Source: Orychophragmus violaceus (lineage: Eukaryota > Streptophyta > Magnoliopsida > Brassicales > Brassicaceae). Taken from it: 64,000 nt of DNA. Shown here in pieces: positions 10,301 to 21,737 of the stretch. Every line of letters starts with the position of its first letter. Position 1 is the stretch's first letter. A program made the translations under genes and the position numbers. Where the stretch lies: positions 41,623,126 to 41,687,125 of the forward strand of contig CM058237.1 in the NCBI GenBank assembly GCA_030180135.1. Direction: 5' to 3'. The notes below the pieces were generated by a model, which saw nothing but the letters and a program-made list of their open reading frames with translations, was not told where the DNA came from and did no database searches.

Positions 10301-12281
10301 GAAACAGCTGTTCTACAGAGAACAACTCAGAAGAGAGAGAGAAAATTTTCTTCGACACTATCTTAGTTTCTTTATGTTCTTTATCTTCCAGATCTCCGTA
10401 TACAATAGAGATGACGTATCAGTACTATGCACACAAGTAGAGCTTTTATTCATTTACATGAGAAACAAATGGGTAAAAATCTAACAACAAACACCAACCG
10501 ACACAAACTCAGGTTAAAAGAGAATGGGACCAGACTCTTTACAGAGTGAGAACAGAAGACAAAAGAGAAACTTCTTAGTGTAGGAATAGAGTGACACAAA
10601 CCCAGCTTGCTCTGTCTTCTTATGGCGATGGTGTTTTGGGGAAGAAGATAACCTAATTTTTTTGTTAAAGATCGTAGATTGTTTTGGGAATTGTCTATGG
10701 GTCGGGTTTGTTTAATTGAGTCGGTTTAGGGTTGGTAAGTGTCGGGTTTAGTTTATTGGTTCAGTCTGGTTGGTTTATGTTTTGATTTAAACTTCGGCTA
10801 GGTCGGGTTAAAGTTAAACGCAATTAATTTAGGTAACGCATTTTATAATTTTCCCTAACTTTTAATCGCCGATTAAAGATTCTAATTAGGTGGATTTAAT
10901 TATGCAGAGAAAAAATGTTTATGCGTAATTAAGCATATGTTTTATAGTTTGGGGGGAGAATCAGGAGATTCAGAGTTCATGGGGAAAGAAGCAGAAGCAG
11001 AACTATAGAGGAGGGAAAAACCAGTCGACCTTAATAAGGTTAATTACAGAAAGTATCCCTAAGCATTTTGATCTGGATCCGAGGAACCGACCCGGATCCA
11101 ACCCAGAAAAATCGGGTCGGGTTAGGGTACAACACCTGAAAACCTATGGGTACAAGTTTGAATATGGTATTACATGCGGGTCTTACGGGTACCCATTTAA
11201 ATTTGTATATTGATAATATATATACGTGTATATATATACATTGTATATATTAATAACCTCTTTCGAATCTATTTCGAACATGTCCCAAGCCTGCTCCTAA
11301 CCTGTCTATAATTGTTCTGAATCTATTCTGAACCGTTTCAAATATATTCCAAACCTATTTTTGAACATGTTTCAAACCTGTTCTGGACCTGTTTTAATCT
11401 TTAACTGGCCATACCCGATTAGTATCAGAATCTAACAGGTCCTTAAATGGGTCTTCATTTTTCTCTACCCGATGAACCTGGAACCTGTGGAGAACCGACC
11501 TGAACCCGACCTAACGGAAAGAGCACCTTTTAAAAATAAGACCTCTTAAAATCTAAGGCGTTTTGGGAAAATAGGCACAATTTCAAATTTGTTATAGATA
11601 TAACCAATGTTTTAAAACCTGGACAGAACCGGATATAACCAATGTTTTTAAACCCCGAACCGGTGGTCAGGTTGGGTTTAACCACAAACCGGATAATCAG
11701 CCAGGTTGGGTTGATGAAAAACCGAAAGGGTAGTTAAACCGGCTAAAAACCCATATCAAACCGATAAAAATCGTGTTTCACGGAACCAATCAAACCGATT
11801 GATCCGGGTTTCATAATTACACATCAAAGTTTCAAACTTTTTTTATCTATCTTAGAGATTTTTTTTTCTGTTTCCATTTTATAATAATCAATAATCAAAA
11901 TTTTCTTTTAGCAATTTTGATCTTTACATTTATACTATTTTATTGTTATATTTTAGTTTTTTAGAGATTTATTGATTGGTTTGAAAAATGTGAACACAAA
12001 ACTCTAAAAAAAATTAAGCCAATAATTTTCATAAAATATCGAGAAATGTAATTGAATTTTAAACAATCCTATAAAATCATCAAAACAAAGCTTTAATTTA
12101 TTCGTTTAACCTTTGTTCAGATAATAAAATAATGATCATTTGCTTTTAAAACATTTTTATGATTATCTAACTATATGTTACTAAGGGTTTTTAATATATA
12201 TATATGGAGAGCTTATATTTGGAGATCATAGTTATAAATAGATAAACAATTATACTAATTTTTTTTTTTGAAAATATATGT
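10300..12281. other. Non-coding, AT-rich ancient sequence
   Basis: No convincing gene. 10900-11520 holds many gaacctg and gggtcgggt-type words. 11200-11240 is a TA-rich microsatellite. 11590-11830 is rich in aaccggt/aaaccgat words and resembles 16380-16480 on the far side of the Gypsy at 12282-16372, suggesting one older repeat split by that element. 11850-12280 is plain AT-rich DNA. Confidence 0.4.
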
Positions 12282-12781
12282 TGATTCAAAGAATCACAAC
12301 AATCAATTATATAAACTGATGTTGAATTTATGGACTTGAATAATACGAATCAAATGACTAAAAGGCAATAACGAAAGAGACCGAAGAAATCTAGTCTTTA
12401 TTAGATTGGCTGTTCAAAATTGATTGATCTCTCTACCTAGGGTTTGAGTACAATGTGTAAACTTAACATTTTCTTGCGCATGGAAGAATATTTATATCAA
12501 GAGAATTAGGGTTTATTCCCTAGATTCTCTCTCTACGATAATGTAAAATCCGAACAACATAGATTTTCTTTCCATTTAGGAGATTTGTATTTGTCTTCTT
12601 TCATTTTGTAAATATGTTAATTTGCCATTAACATATTTGTCCGATTTAATGCAGGTCGGCCATGACGTCATTGCCGAGCTACTCTGTGTTGGGGCAACTT
12701 CTTCTTTAGTGGGCTTGATCTTTGATGGGCCGTTTAGCTATTGAGCCGGGCTAAAGAGGGGTATTAAACCCACCTCCAACA
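12282..12781 (-). repeat. 3' LTR of the old Gypsy (500 bp)
   Basis: It matches 15873-16372 throughout, including ggacttgaataatacga near the left end and cccacctccaaca at the right end. The polypurine tract lies immediately to its right at about 12782-12797. Confidence 0.88.
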
Positions 12782-14890
12782 GTTAGCCCCCTAGTTCGGC
12801 GTGCTGAGTGGAACTTTTAGATCGGCGAATTTAATCATGGTTTGGTCCAATAGTTGGTTCAGCACATCCATACTTTGCCGGTTTATTCTCATTAATTGTC
12901 TTTGACCGAAAAAGCTTCACGTATCTTGGAGTCATTTAAGGCACCTCTTGTTCCACCAATAAATGTACTCCGCGTGCATGGAATGTCGTGTAGCTTAAAT
13001 CTGTGTTGGTAACCGTCGTGACGCTTCGATAACCGATGCTTCTTCTGCTATTAATATAGCCCTCCTTTCGTCATTCTTCATCATCTCCACTTTCCTCTTC
13101 TCCTTTTGCTTCTGCCAAGTCTCTGACTCCTTCTGTTTCCGCCAAATCTTTGACTCCTTCTCTCTCTTTTGTCTTTTTTTTTTTTCCTTAAAGGCGATGA
13201 TAAGCCTTTCGTCTCTCCAGTGTTCGCCGTCCTCCAGAATTGCATCTGATCGAGCTCATCGATGGGCTTATGCTCTTTTTGATAAAGGGTAGCTCGTCGG
13301 TACATGGATTTATGCCGATGGTTACTTCTGTTTGTCGCCCTTACAAACTGAAGGGCGGCGCTCAGGTCCTTTGATTGGGTCGATCTGATGTGTCATTAAT
13401 TTTAGTAACGTGCTCTGGTTAGCTCCTTCCGGGATCAGTTGCTTTCCGTGTAAGCCACTTCCTTCTCTTTATTTTTGTTTTGAATGTACGTAGCTCGGAG
13501 CCTTGACTCTATTTAATTATTTTTTTTGGAAAGCAACTAACGGTACATCGGAGCGGACCCGTCCTGGAAGACGCGGCCGGACTGCTCTTTTGAGCAAGCC
13601 GTTCAGTGAAGCTCGGTTGGCCGCGAGATGGGCATTTTTGAACGCTTAGTTCGGTGCTTCAGAATGATTTTACCCCAAGAAGACCACCGTCCGACCTTGA
13701 TTTCATCACGGTTTTCATCTGTGCAGCTGATTTCGGTGAGATGACTGTTTGAGATCGGTTCCTTTGAGTTCCTTTACCTTCAGGAGAACATTGGTTCTGG
13801 TGTTGATTTCATAGCTGTTTCTTTCTCATCGGTGGCCTTGTTGGGAGAAGACGACGCAATCATCTTATCGAGAAAGCGGTTCAGTTTCTGGCGGGAAGAA
13901 ACTGATCCTTCACGCGAGCTTCAGCTTGGACGAAACCGTCTTTCAAGAAATTAGTTTAGCTTTATTTTCTTTTGTAGCTCGAATTGTAATAATATATTTT
14001 GAAGATAAATAAAACGAATAATTTTTTTCTTTTCGCATTATCCATTTTTTGTCGCACTTTGGCTAATGTCCTTGTTCTTGATAAGTAAAACAAAGAAATT
14101 ATCCTTTTGTTTTGTTCGCGAGATGGCTAATGTCTTTGCTTCTTGTAGACTTGTGTCGATCTGATAAATCCCTTTTAAGGAAATTCGATCTATACGATAT
14201 TGGTGTAGTCGTTTTACCAGATTCGTAAAATTCTGATGCGGCTTCTTATCTTGCCGACATAATTTAGACTAGTCGACGTAATTGAAAGTTTTCAATTTCC
14301 TTCATTTAGTAAGTTATTTTTGGGCCGGGTTATACATCGGAGGGATTGTAATTTATTGTGGACAACGCTTGCGGAGTTGGTTTCGTTCTGTTGTGAAAGA
14401 GTGGGGGGTTCTGAGGTGTGCCTCGGTACCCTTTTCGTGATGCGAGTGAACGTAAATGCTGACTTCGTATCACGACTATAAGCTCTGAGGTCGCTTATGC
14501 GAGGTAGGTTGGCTTATTTGTCGCGTCTAGACTTAAGCGAGCAGGGGAAATCCCGACTTATCCTTTCAGCAATGTGGCTAGAGTTAGCACTTTTCGCACA
14601 CATGATGAAAGCGTGGATTATTTCACCACGATGCTCGAGGAGAGCGTTTGGCTCAATCATCTAGCTAAGATGCCGACGTAGAAGGCGTATCTTATTGTAA
14701 GATGTAATTTTATTAATGGTATAGCTGAATCCGTAAGGATTTCCTATGTACCCCGTTAAAACGGGGATCAAGCCATTCATAGTTCATTTTACATAAGTGA
14801 TATATTGGTGAGCGTTCTTTTTTTTTGACCGAAAGGTCTATTATATGAAGCCTTTGAGGTGCAACGAGTTCAATGAGAAATCGACAGGTG
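12782..14890. other. Non-coding interior of the old Gypsy
   Basis: No Gypsy domain can be read here on either strand. A TATA-like tattaatatag at about 13052, followed by a CT-rich stretch (13080-13200), looks like a plant-type promoter and leader pointing right, opposite to the integrase. No long ORF follows. Near 13980-14040 there is a poly(A)-signal-like aataatatatt / aataaaacg region. It could be captured or replaced sequence, or the element's own long 3' non-coding part. Confidence 0.35.
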
Positions 14891-14896
14891 TTCCAT

Positions 14897-15880
14897 TCAA
14901 CTTGGAGATCTCATAGACCCCGGGCTTGACGACCTTTTGTGATTTGGTAAGGTTATTCCCAATGTATGATGAGTTTGCCGGCGTTCTTTTCTTTTGTTAG
15001 TTGATGAACTTCTCATAGGACGAGGTCTCCTTTCCTTAGGTGTCATCTTTTGGTTTTTTTTTGTTATAATATTGAGCCGCGAGGTGCTGATAGTTTTGAA
15101 TCCGTATGAGGGTCTTGTCCCTTTGTTCTTCGAGCGAATCAAGGTTGTCAAGAAGCATTTTGTCATTTAGTTTGGGGTTTCGGATGAGCATGGATCGCCG
15201 AACAGTTGGTAAGCTTATTTCAGCTGGCAACATTTCTTCCACTCCATGAGCTAAGGCGAACGGGGTTTGATTTGAAGGAAGCCTCAGGGATGGTTCGATG
15301 TGACCATAGAACTCCATATGGCTCATTGACCTAATTTCCTTTGTGTTTGTCGAGCCGATTCTTAAGCCCGACGATGATTTTTTTGTTTGTGGCTTATCCC
15401 TGACCGTTTCCCTGTGTGTAGTACGACATCAACCTACTCAATCTGATGTTTTATTTCTTGTAGAACTAACTTTATTAAGAACGATGTAAACTTTCCGTTA
15501 TCGGTTTCGATCTCGTAAGATAGCTCGTGCCTGCAGATGATGTATTTCCACGGGAAATTGGTGACATCATGAGTTGTTATCGTGGGATATGCCTTGGCTT
15601 CCACCCACTTAGTGAAATAGTCGGTCAGAATCAAGATGTGTTCATTCTGCCGAGATTTGTGCATTGGGCCGACTATGTCCATGGCCCATCGCATGAATGG
15701 ATACGGTGCCGTAGCGGACTGCACTCTTCGGTAGGAGCATGTATGGCCGGGACGTGTTTTGGCATGGCTCGCTCCTCCTGTTTCATGTGACGAGTGTGGT
15801 GTTTCTGTCATTTCCGATCTTCCCTTTGATGGTACGAATATATCCAAAGTCCCCACAGACGGCGCCAATTTTTGACTCAT
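14897..15880 (-). pseudogene. Gypsy integrase remnant
   Basis: A 148-codon frame (15880-15434) begins in the primer-binding-site region and then reads integrase core: MRWAMDIVGP, LTDYFTKWVEAKAY (first Asp), and YEIETDNGKFTS (second Asp). The frame breaks before the Glu block. A second frame (15326-15036) carries the later part (TPFALAHGVEEMLPAEI), and a third (15166-14897) is noise or C-terminus. The sequence before MRWAMDIVGP is joined almost directly to the LTR side, showing the deletion of gag to RNase H. Confidence 0.8.
15850..15868 (-). other. Primer-binding site of the old Gypsy
   Basis: On the - strand, ttggcgccgtctgtgggga lies four bases inside the 5' LTR end. This is a recurrent plant Gypsy primer-binding sequence, distinct from the one in the Athila-like elements here (gccgttgccgggga). 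Confidence 0.75.
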
Positions 15881-16372
15881 AGAACCACAACGATCAATTC
15901 AATAAACTGATCTAAATTTTAGGGACTTGAATAATACGATTCAAAGGGCTAAAAGGCAATAACAAAAGGGACCGAAGAAATCTAGTGTTTATTAGTTTGG
16001 CTGTTCGAAATCGATTGATCTCTCTGTCTAGGGTTTGAGTACAATGTGTGAACTTAGTCTTTTCCCACGCTGGGAAAGATATTTATATCAGGAGAATTAG
16101 GGTTTTTCCCTAAATTATCTCTGATACGATAGTGTAAAATCCGAACAACATAGATTTTCTATCCATTTAGGAGATTTGTATTTATCTTCTTTCATTTTGT
16201 AAATATGTTAATTTGCCATTACCATATTTGTCTGATTTAATGCACGTCGGCTGAGACGTCGTTGCCGAGCTACTGTGTGTTGGGTCCACTTCTTCTTTAG
16301 TGGGTTTGATCTTTGATGGACCGTTCAACTATTGCACCAGGCTAAAGAAGGGTGCTAAACCCACCTCCAACA
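15873..16372 (-). repeat. 5' LTR of the old Gypsy (500 bp)
   Basis: This is the partner of 12282-12781 with the same length and TG..CA ends. It differs by scattered substitutions and small indels. Confidence 0.88.
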
Positions 16373-16599
16373 ATATCATTAGATCTGGTCGAACCTGGTC
16401 AGACCACATTGACCCGCGATCCAAAAACTTTTCAGGTTCGTTTACCGGTCCCGTTTTAAAAATATTGGATATAACAAGTTTTTCCAGATTTCAAATTACA
16501 TTTTCTTCTGATTGTGATTTACCCAATTATTAATAATACCCAAAAAGAACAAGTCGAAACTCGACGTTAGATCCATTCGTTTGTATGCAGAAAAGACTT

Positions 16600-17100
16600 A
16601 TGGATTGTATGCAGAAACTGTCTTTGGGTAAGAAAGAGTTGCTGTTAAAATCCATGGTAATGGCTCTTTTGGTGTATGCCATGTGCTCCTTGAAGCTCAG
16701 CAACAAAAAAAAAAGTGCAATGACTCAATTCTGGTGAAATTCTAGTGAAGGCAAAAGAGGAAGATCACATGTCGCTGAAAAAGTTTTGCAAATCCAAGAA
16801 GAATGGTGGGTTACATCTCAAAGATTTGTGAGACTTTTACCAATCCTAGCATGGCGAATCTTACATTTCCCCAACTCCTTATTGACTCGAATTTACAAGT
16901 TTCGGTATTTTTCAAGAAAGGGTTTTCTTGAATGTAGTGGTGGTACTCGACCTTCTTTATACGTTCGTGGAGAAGTGTTGTACATGGTAAGGAAATGTTG
17001 AAAAGAGGCTTAATGAAGGAAACTGGCAATGGTTGATCTACTACGGAACCAGAAAGCTATTTGCGTTGGCAGACATGCCGCAGTACACTTTCTTATCATG
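16600..17100 (+). pseudogene. Possible protein-kinase-derived relic
   Basis: One frame near 16640 reads HGNGSFGVCHVLLEAQQQ, like a kinase glycine-rich loop (GxGSFGxV). A neighbouring frame then reads AKEEDHMSLKKFCKSKKNGG. Stops and frame changes follow, and no HRD or DFG motif is readable. The fragment has no introns, so a retrocopy of a plant MAPKKK-like gene is possible. This is a guess from one motif. Confidence 0.25.
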
Positions 17101-17249
17101 AATAATGACTAAGTGGACACAGCTTCACTGTCTCAGCATCAATCATGATGAGTAAAAATAACAAGTTGACCCTATTTGGCCTAATGATTGATCCATTAAT
17201 TTACACGAGTATACAATTTAAAGCTAGCTTCTTCCTCTTCTTTCCTTAT

Positions 17250-17480
17250 TGAGAGAAGATGAAGAATAAAGTCTAGAAGGAAAATTGAAGTGTAATTAAA
17301 ACACATGTCTAAGTTAATTTTCTCACTCTCCCAACTGCTTTTTAGTACTCCAACAGCTCTTTTTCAATTCAAAGTCAATTTTGTGATTGTTTATTCTTCT
17401 ATTGGTATTCTATAAAAGAGATGCAACTCTCAAATTAATCAGATCAATGATCTTGATTCTACTATACTCTTTTGATTCTC
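17250..17480 (+). repeat. 5' LTR of Copia F, right part lost
   Basis: It starts tgagagaaga, like the 3' LTR at 31621 (tgagaggaag), and matches it to about 17420 before diverging. The 60 bp just left of it (17189-17249, ttaaagctagcttcttcctc) resemble the end of the 3' LTR at about 31985-32040, as if an LTR end abutted a new LTR start. Confidence 0.65.
17410..17418 (+). promoter_or_regulatory. TATA box in the 5' LTR of Copia F
   Basis: ctataaaag sits in the LTR and is conserved at 31811-31819 in the 3' LTR, the expected place for the element promoter. Confidence 0.5.
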
Positions 17481-17539
17481 TCTTGTTCCTCTTTGAAAAT
17501 TCTCCAATACTAAATTTCTCACCATTTCTTAGGCCAATG

Positions 17540-18282
17540 ACTGTGGATCCAAAGGTTCTCAATGAAAGGTGTGAGCAAGATCGAGTCTTTGTCCTTCTCC
17601 TCACTTTGAATCCGTTACAATGACCTTATTAGGCACATCCTTAGAGATGACAAGCTACCAGATCTTGAAGATATGTGTGCTAGAATTCAGAAGGAGCAAG
17701 GCTCTATTGGTCTTTTTGGTGGTAATCCGAGCTTGTGACAGCCATCATGACCGGATAAAAGCAATATAATATGGGTCCAAAGGTGTGTGGGCATTTCAAG
17801 AGGGATGGTCACTCCAAGGACAAGTGTTGGCTCCTTCATCCATATCTTAAACCCGAATTCCCAATTTTAAAAGACCAAGAGAAAATGCTTCACATGGTGA
17901 TGATTCTAAGCAAGCAAATGCATCAACATCTCGAAGAGAAGTAGCTATGGCAGCCTCCATTGATTATGTGAAGAAAAGAGACATGGAAGCTCTAATCAAG
18001 GCCTTCCAATCACACAACTCCGGTATCACTCTCTATTCTCACAAACCGAGTAGTAAACTTGTTGTAGATTCGGGTACTTCTCATCATATGATTAGTAATC
18101 CTAAGTTTCTAGACAAGATTGAACCAATTAAAGGTAGAGTAGAGATTGCTAATGGTGATGGAATTCTCATAGAAGGAAAAGGAAAGTTAAAGCTATTTAA
18201 CAAGAAAAGTGAAGCATTTTATGTTCTTAGGTTTAAATCCAACTTGATATCGGTTAAGAGAACCACTAATGACCTTAATTGA
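17540..18282 (+). pseudogene. Copia F gag and protease remains
   Basis: Pieces of the gag C-terminus (DPKVLNERCEQDRVF) lie near 17540-17620 and LEDMCARIQKEQ near 17660. A zinc-knuckle-like CGHFKRDGHSKDKCW follows near 17790. Then comes an open frame at 17947-18282 carrying the protease active site VVDSGTSHHM and the following FLDKIEPIKGRVEIANG. Frames change between pieces, and the N-terminal gag is missing. Confidence 0.75.
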
Positions 18283-18443
18283 TATGCTATTTTTGGTCCT
18301 AATGATGTTCATTTTTAGGATATTGAGAGTTGAAAGTTACTTGGGAAAGGTGGAACCAAAGATGAGTTATATAGATAGAAACAAAAACTTTGTGACCTTT
18401 ATAGATGAGAAAAAAGTTTACTTAGGTCACATTGTTACCATAA

Positions 18444-19073
18444 ATGGATAAGGTATTTGAGGCATTCATTAACTTTCAAACTTATGTGACTAATCAATAC
18501 AATGCCAAGATAAAAGTGTTTAGGTCGGACAATAGAGGAGAATACACAAGTAATAGATTCAATGAGAACCTAGCTAAGCATGGCATATTGCACCAAACAA
18601 GTTTCCCTCACACACAACAACAAAATGGAGTGGCAGAGAGGAAGAATAGGCACCTTATGGAAGTGGCTAGACCAATGATGTTCCACACCAATGTGCCAAA
18701 GATGTTTTGGGGAGACGCGGTACTAGCTTCATGCTACCTCATTAATTGCATTCCAACAAAAGTACTAAAGGACATATCACCATTTGAGTTACTCAGCAAC
18801 TCTAAACCATTTATTGAACACTTATGTGTCTTTAGTTGTGTATGTTTTGTATATGTACCAGGTGAACAAAGAAATAAGTTAGAGGATAAGAGAACCAAAT
18901 GCATCTTCCATGGCTATTCAACCACTCAAAAGGGCTACAAATTCTTTGATCCGATCAATAACCGACTCCTTCTCTCTAGAGATGTCAAGGTCATTGAGGG
19001 ACAAGGCTATTATGATAAGAAAGATTGGGAAGGTCTAAAGGATCTCTCAAGGACCATCTCAAGACCAAGTTAA
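18444..19073 (+). pseudogene. Copia F integrase remnant
   Basis: 209 open codons carry the second Asp and the Glu of the integrase core (FRSDNRGEYTS; QQNGVAERKNRHLME) and the downstream block FWGDAVLASCYLIN and GYSTTQKGYKFFDP. The zinc-binding domain and first Asp are lost or out of frame upstream. The frame ends at 19073, and a stop-rich linker leads to RT. Confidence 0.8.
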
Positions 19074-19403
19074 AGAACAAGAGGATTTGGGTATGGGAAA
19101 AGAGGTGGTGAAACCGCAAGAAGGAGTTGAAGAAGAGGTTGTTACATCACAATAAAATGTTGAACCCGTTGTAGAGGAAATGGTTCAACCTCTTAGGAAA
19201 AGCAGTAGACCCAAGTTTCTCTCCAAATGGGTGGATAATCGCACATAATACAATCACCAAGCTGTATCTCATCCTATCCAAGCTACTTGTTCTCTTGCCC
19301 TTTCTCCATCCGAACATCAAGCTTTCATGGGAAGATCGATTAAGATCAAGTTCGTAAGAGCTATGAGGAGGCTAATGACAAGAAAGTATGGGTTTATGCA
19401 ATA

Positions 19404-20283
19404 ATGGATGAAAAGGGAGCTATGGAAAGGACACATACTTGGGATGTAGAGGAACTCCCAAAGGGAAAGAAGGATGTGAGTTCCAAGTGGGTGTTCACTA
19501 TCAAGTATAAAAGCAACAGAGACATCGAGAGGTATAAGGCACGCTTGGTAGCTAGAGGGTTCACTCAAACATATGGAGAAGACTACACGAATACATTTGC
19601 TAAGGTGGCTAAACTACATACCGTGAGAGTGATGTTATCCTTGGCTACCAACCTCTATAGGGATATATGGCAAATGGATGTGAATAATGCATTTCTTATA
19701 AGAGAACTTGAGGAAGAAGTGTATATGACTCCACCCGGTCTGGAAGACCTTCGTAAATCCGGACAAGTTCTTAGGCTTCGTAAGGATATATACGGGTTGA
19801 AGCAATCACCAAGAGCATGGTACCACAAGTTGAGCCCCACACTCACGAATCATGGGTTCAAAAAGTCTCACTCGGATCATACCTTGCTCACTCTCCATAG
19901 TACTCAAGGCCTTGTTGTGGTATTAGTATATGTGGATAATATCATCATAAACGGTGAAGACAAGGAGGGTATTGAATCCATTAAGACCTTTTTCAACTCT
20001 ACATTAGATATTAAGGATCTTGGAGAGTTGAAGTACTTACTTGGGCTTGAAGTTTGTAGATCACCGGCGGGTTTGTTTCTTTCTCATAGGAAGTATACCC
20101 TAGATCTCTTGAGTGAAACATGAAAGCTTGGCTCAAAACCAGCCAAGAAACCTCTTGAATATGGCTACAAGGTCAATCGAAAGGGGGGAAAAATCGGATG
20201 AGAAGCTCAAAGATGTTTCTCAATATAGATGACTTGTTGGGAAACTTATCTATCTCACACTCACAAGACTGAACCTTCCGCCT
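19404..20283 (+). pseudogene. Copia F reverse transcriptase with altered active site
   Basis: The 19404-20123 frame (240 codons) is a typical Copia RT: SSKWVFTIKYKSN, YKARLVARGFTQ, IWQMDVNNAFL, DIYGLKQSPRAWY. The usual YVDD box reads YVDN, which removes one catalytic Asp. Homology continues out of frame to about 20283 (GKLIYLTLTR) where element G begins. Confidence 0.85.
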
Positions 20284-20339
20284 CAGAATACAAAAATTTT
20301 TAAAACAATTTTCGAACTCGAAATCTTTTCGGACAAAGT

Positions 20340-20548
20340 TGCTCGGAACATTAAAAAAAATCAGCTAGGAACTTCCGACAAGTCAGCAAGGAAAGTTCGA
20401 GATGTTCGAACAAGTCAGCTAGGAACTTCCAAGCAAGTCAGCTAGGGAAGTCCGAGTTGTTCAAACAAATCAGCTAGGAACTTCCGAGCAAGTCAGCTAA
20501 GAAAGTCCGAGCTATTCAAACAAGTCAGCTAGGAACTTCCGAGCAAGT
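20340..20548 (+). repeat. Tandem array in G, left part (about 54-bp unit)
   Basis: Units alternate cagctaggaacttccgagc and cagctaggaaagtccgagc with ttcaaacaa between. The array is interrupted by element A and resumes at 25682 in the same phase. Confidence 0.85.
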
Positions 20549-21719
20549 TGATAGGCTCAGAGTTTTAACCCTATTCTAACTGCAAGTGCACAGTGATGTA
20601 GTTGTAGTACTTAGGGTATCGAATCCACAGGGACTCTGGTTTACGATAGATTTAGAACTATTAAGATTAAACTAGGAGAAAGCAAAGGTGATTAAACTAA
20701 AAGCAAAGCAGAAAAGTAAATAGCAGCGAGTTTGTGAGCAAGGAAGCGAAGCGTTAGGTTTCAGGAGTTCTCAGGAAATCAGGAACGCAAGCAATCAATC
20801 TATCTAGATCCAATCAATAACTATTCTAGAACTCAAACACTGATATAGAATTAACCAAATTCCTTTGCGATAATTCTCTAAGTCTAAGTGCAGCAAACCA
20901 AACTTTCGTTTGCGAGAACTAACAGATTAAACTAGCATTAATTCCAAGTTTGATATGTTCACAATTATCCTAAACCAAACTTTCGTTTGCGAATAGTTTA
21001 ATTGCTTATCTAAGTTCTTTCTAGTTAAATTAATCAACTTCCGCTGAATTAATCAACCTAACATCATAACTCTGATTAGCTACTTCAGATTTAGCATTAA
21101 GAACAACTTAGATAAAGAACTAGCAGATACAAATCTCTACAGATTGATTTAAACTATAATTCTCTGAAATCCCTAATGAGAATCCTTCAACCTAACAGGT
21201 AAACTACTCAGACATGTTCATCGAAACAGAAAACATCTTAAGTAGAAAACCAAATATCATAAAACAGAATAATCAACAGGGGTTCGAAATCCTCTCTCTT
21301 TCGAGAGCAAGATCAGCCCCTAAGGCTCTCTGAAATAAAATAAGACTTAATGAAAGCGTCACCTAAACAATGGCTTAAAAACCCTTATATAATAGCTAAA
21401 ACACGTTTTGGGCTTCTGTGTAAATATCTGGGCTTTTCTGCAAAATCAGCATTCTTCATTAAATCGGCGAGTCTGGCCCATTCGCATATGCAACGATCGA
21501 TGCAGGTGTGCAACGATCGACGCAGTCTTCAAAACTGGACAGTGAACTCTGTCTCTCGGACCAAATCTCCAAAATACACCAAACAGCTCCAAAATCTCCA
21601 CTTCTGCTCCAAATGTGTCTAAACCTGTAAACATACTAAAAAGACTCCAAAACATAACATAAGACTCGATAAATAAGGCATATACCATGGTTAAAACCGG
21701 TAAAATCCATGGTATATCA
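20549..21719 (-). repeat. 3' LTR of element A (1171 bp)
   Basis: In element orientation it begins tgatataccatgg and ends gagcctatca. It holds a CGATCG pair at 21490-21525 and two copies of ccaaactttcgtttgcga at 20898 and 20975. Small ORFs on both strands of this LTR repeat exactly in the other LTR and are not genes. Confidence 0.93.
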
Positions 21720-21737
21720 ACTCCCCCACACTTAGCT
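21720..21737 (-). other. Polypurine tract of element A
   Basis: Reads ctaagtgtgggggagt on the - strand next to the 3' LTR, the usual Athila-type tract. Confidence 0.75.

Larger units (their letters stand above)
12282..16372 (-). mobile_element. Old deleted Ty3/gypsy element, integrase only
   Basis: Two 500-bp direct repeats (12282-12781 and 15873-16372), each running TG..CA, bound a 3.1-kb interior. Read on the - strand, the primer-binding site (ttggcgccgtctgtgggga) follows the right-hand LTR, and a polypurine tract (ctagggggctaact) precedes the left-hand LTR. Only integrase remains; gag, protease and RT have been deleted. By eye the LTRs differ at well over 10% of positions, so the insertion is old. 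Flanks atatg and atatc may be a worn target duplication. The remaining 2 kb is non-coding. Confidence 0.88.
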
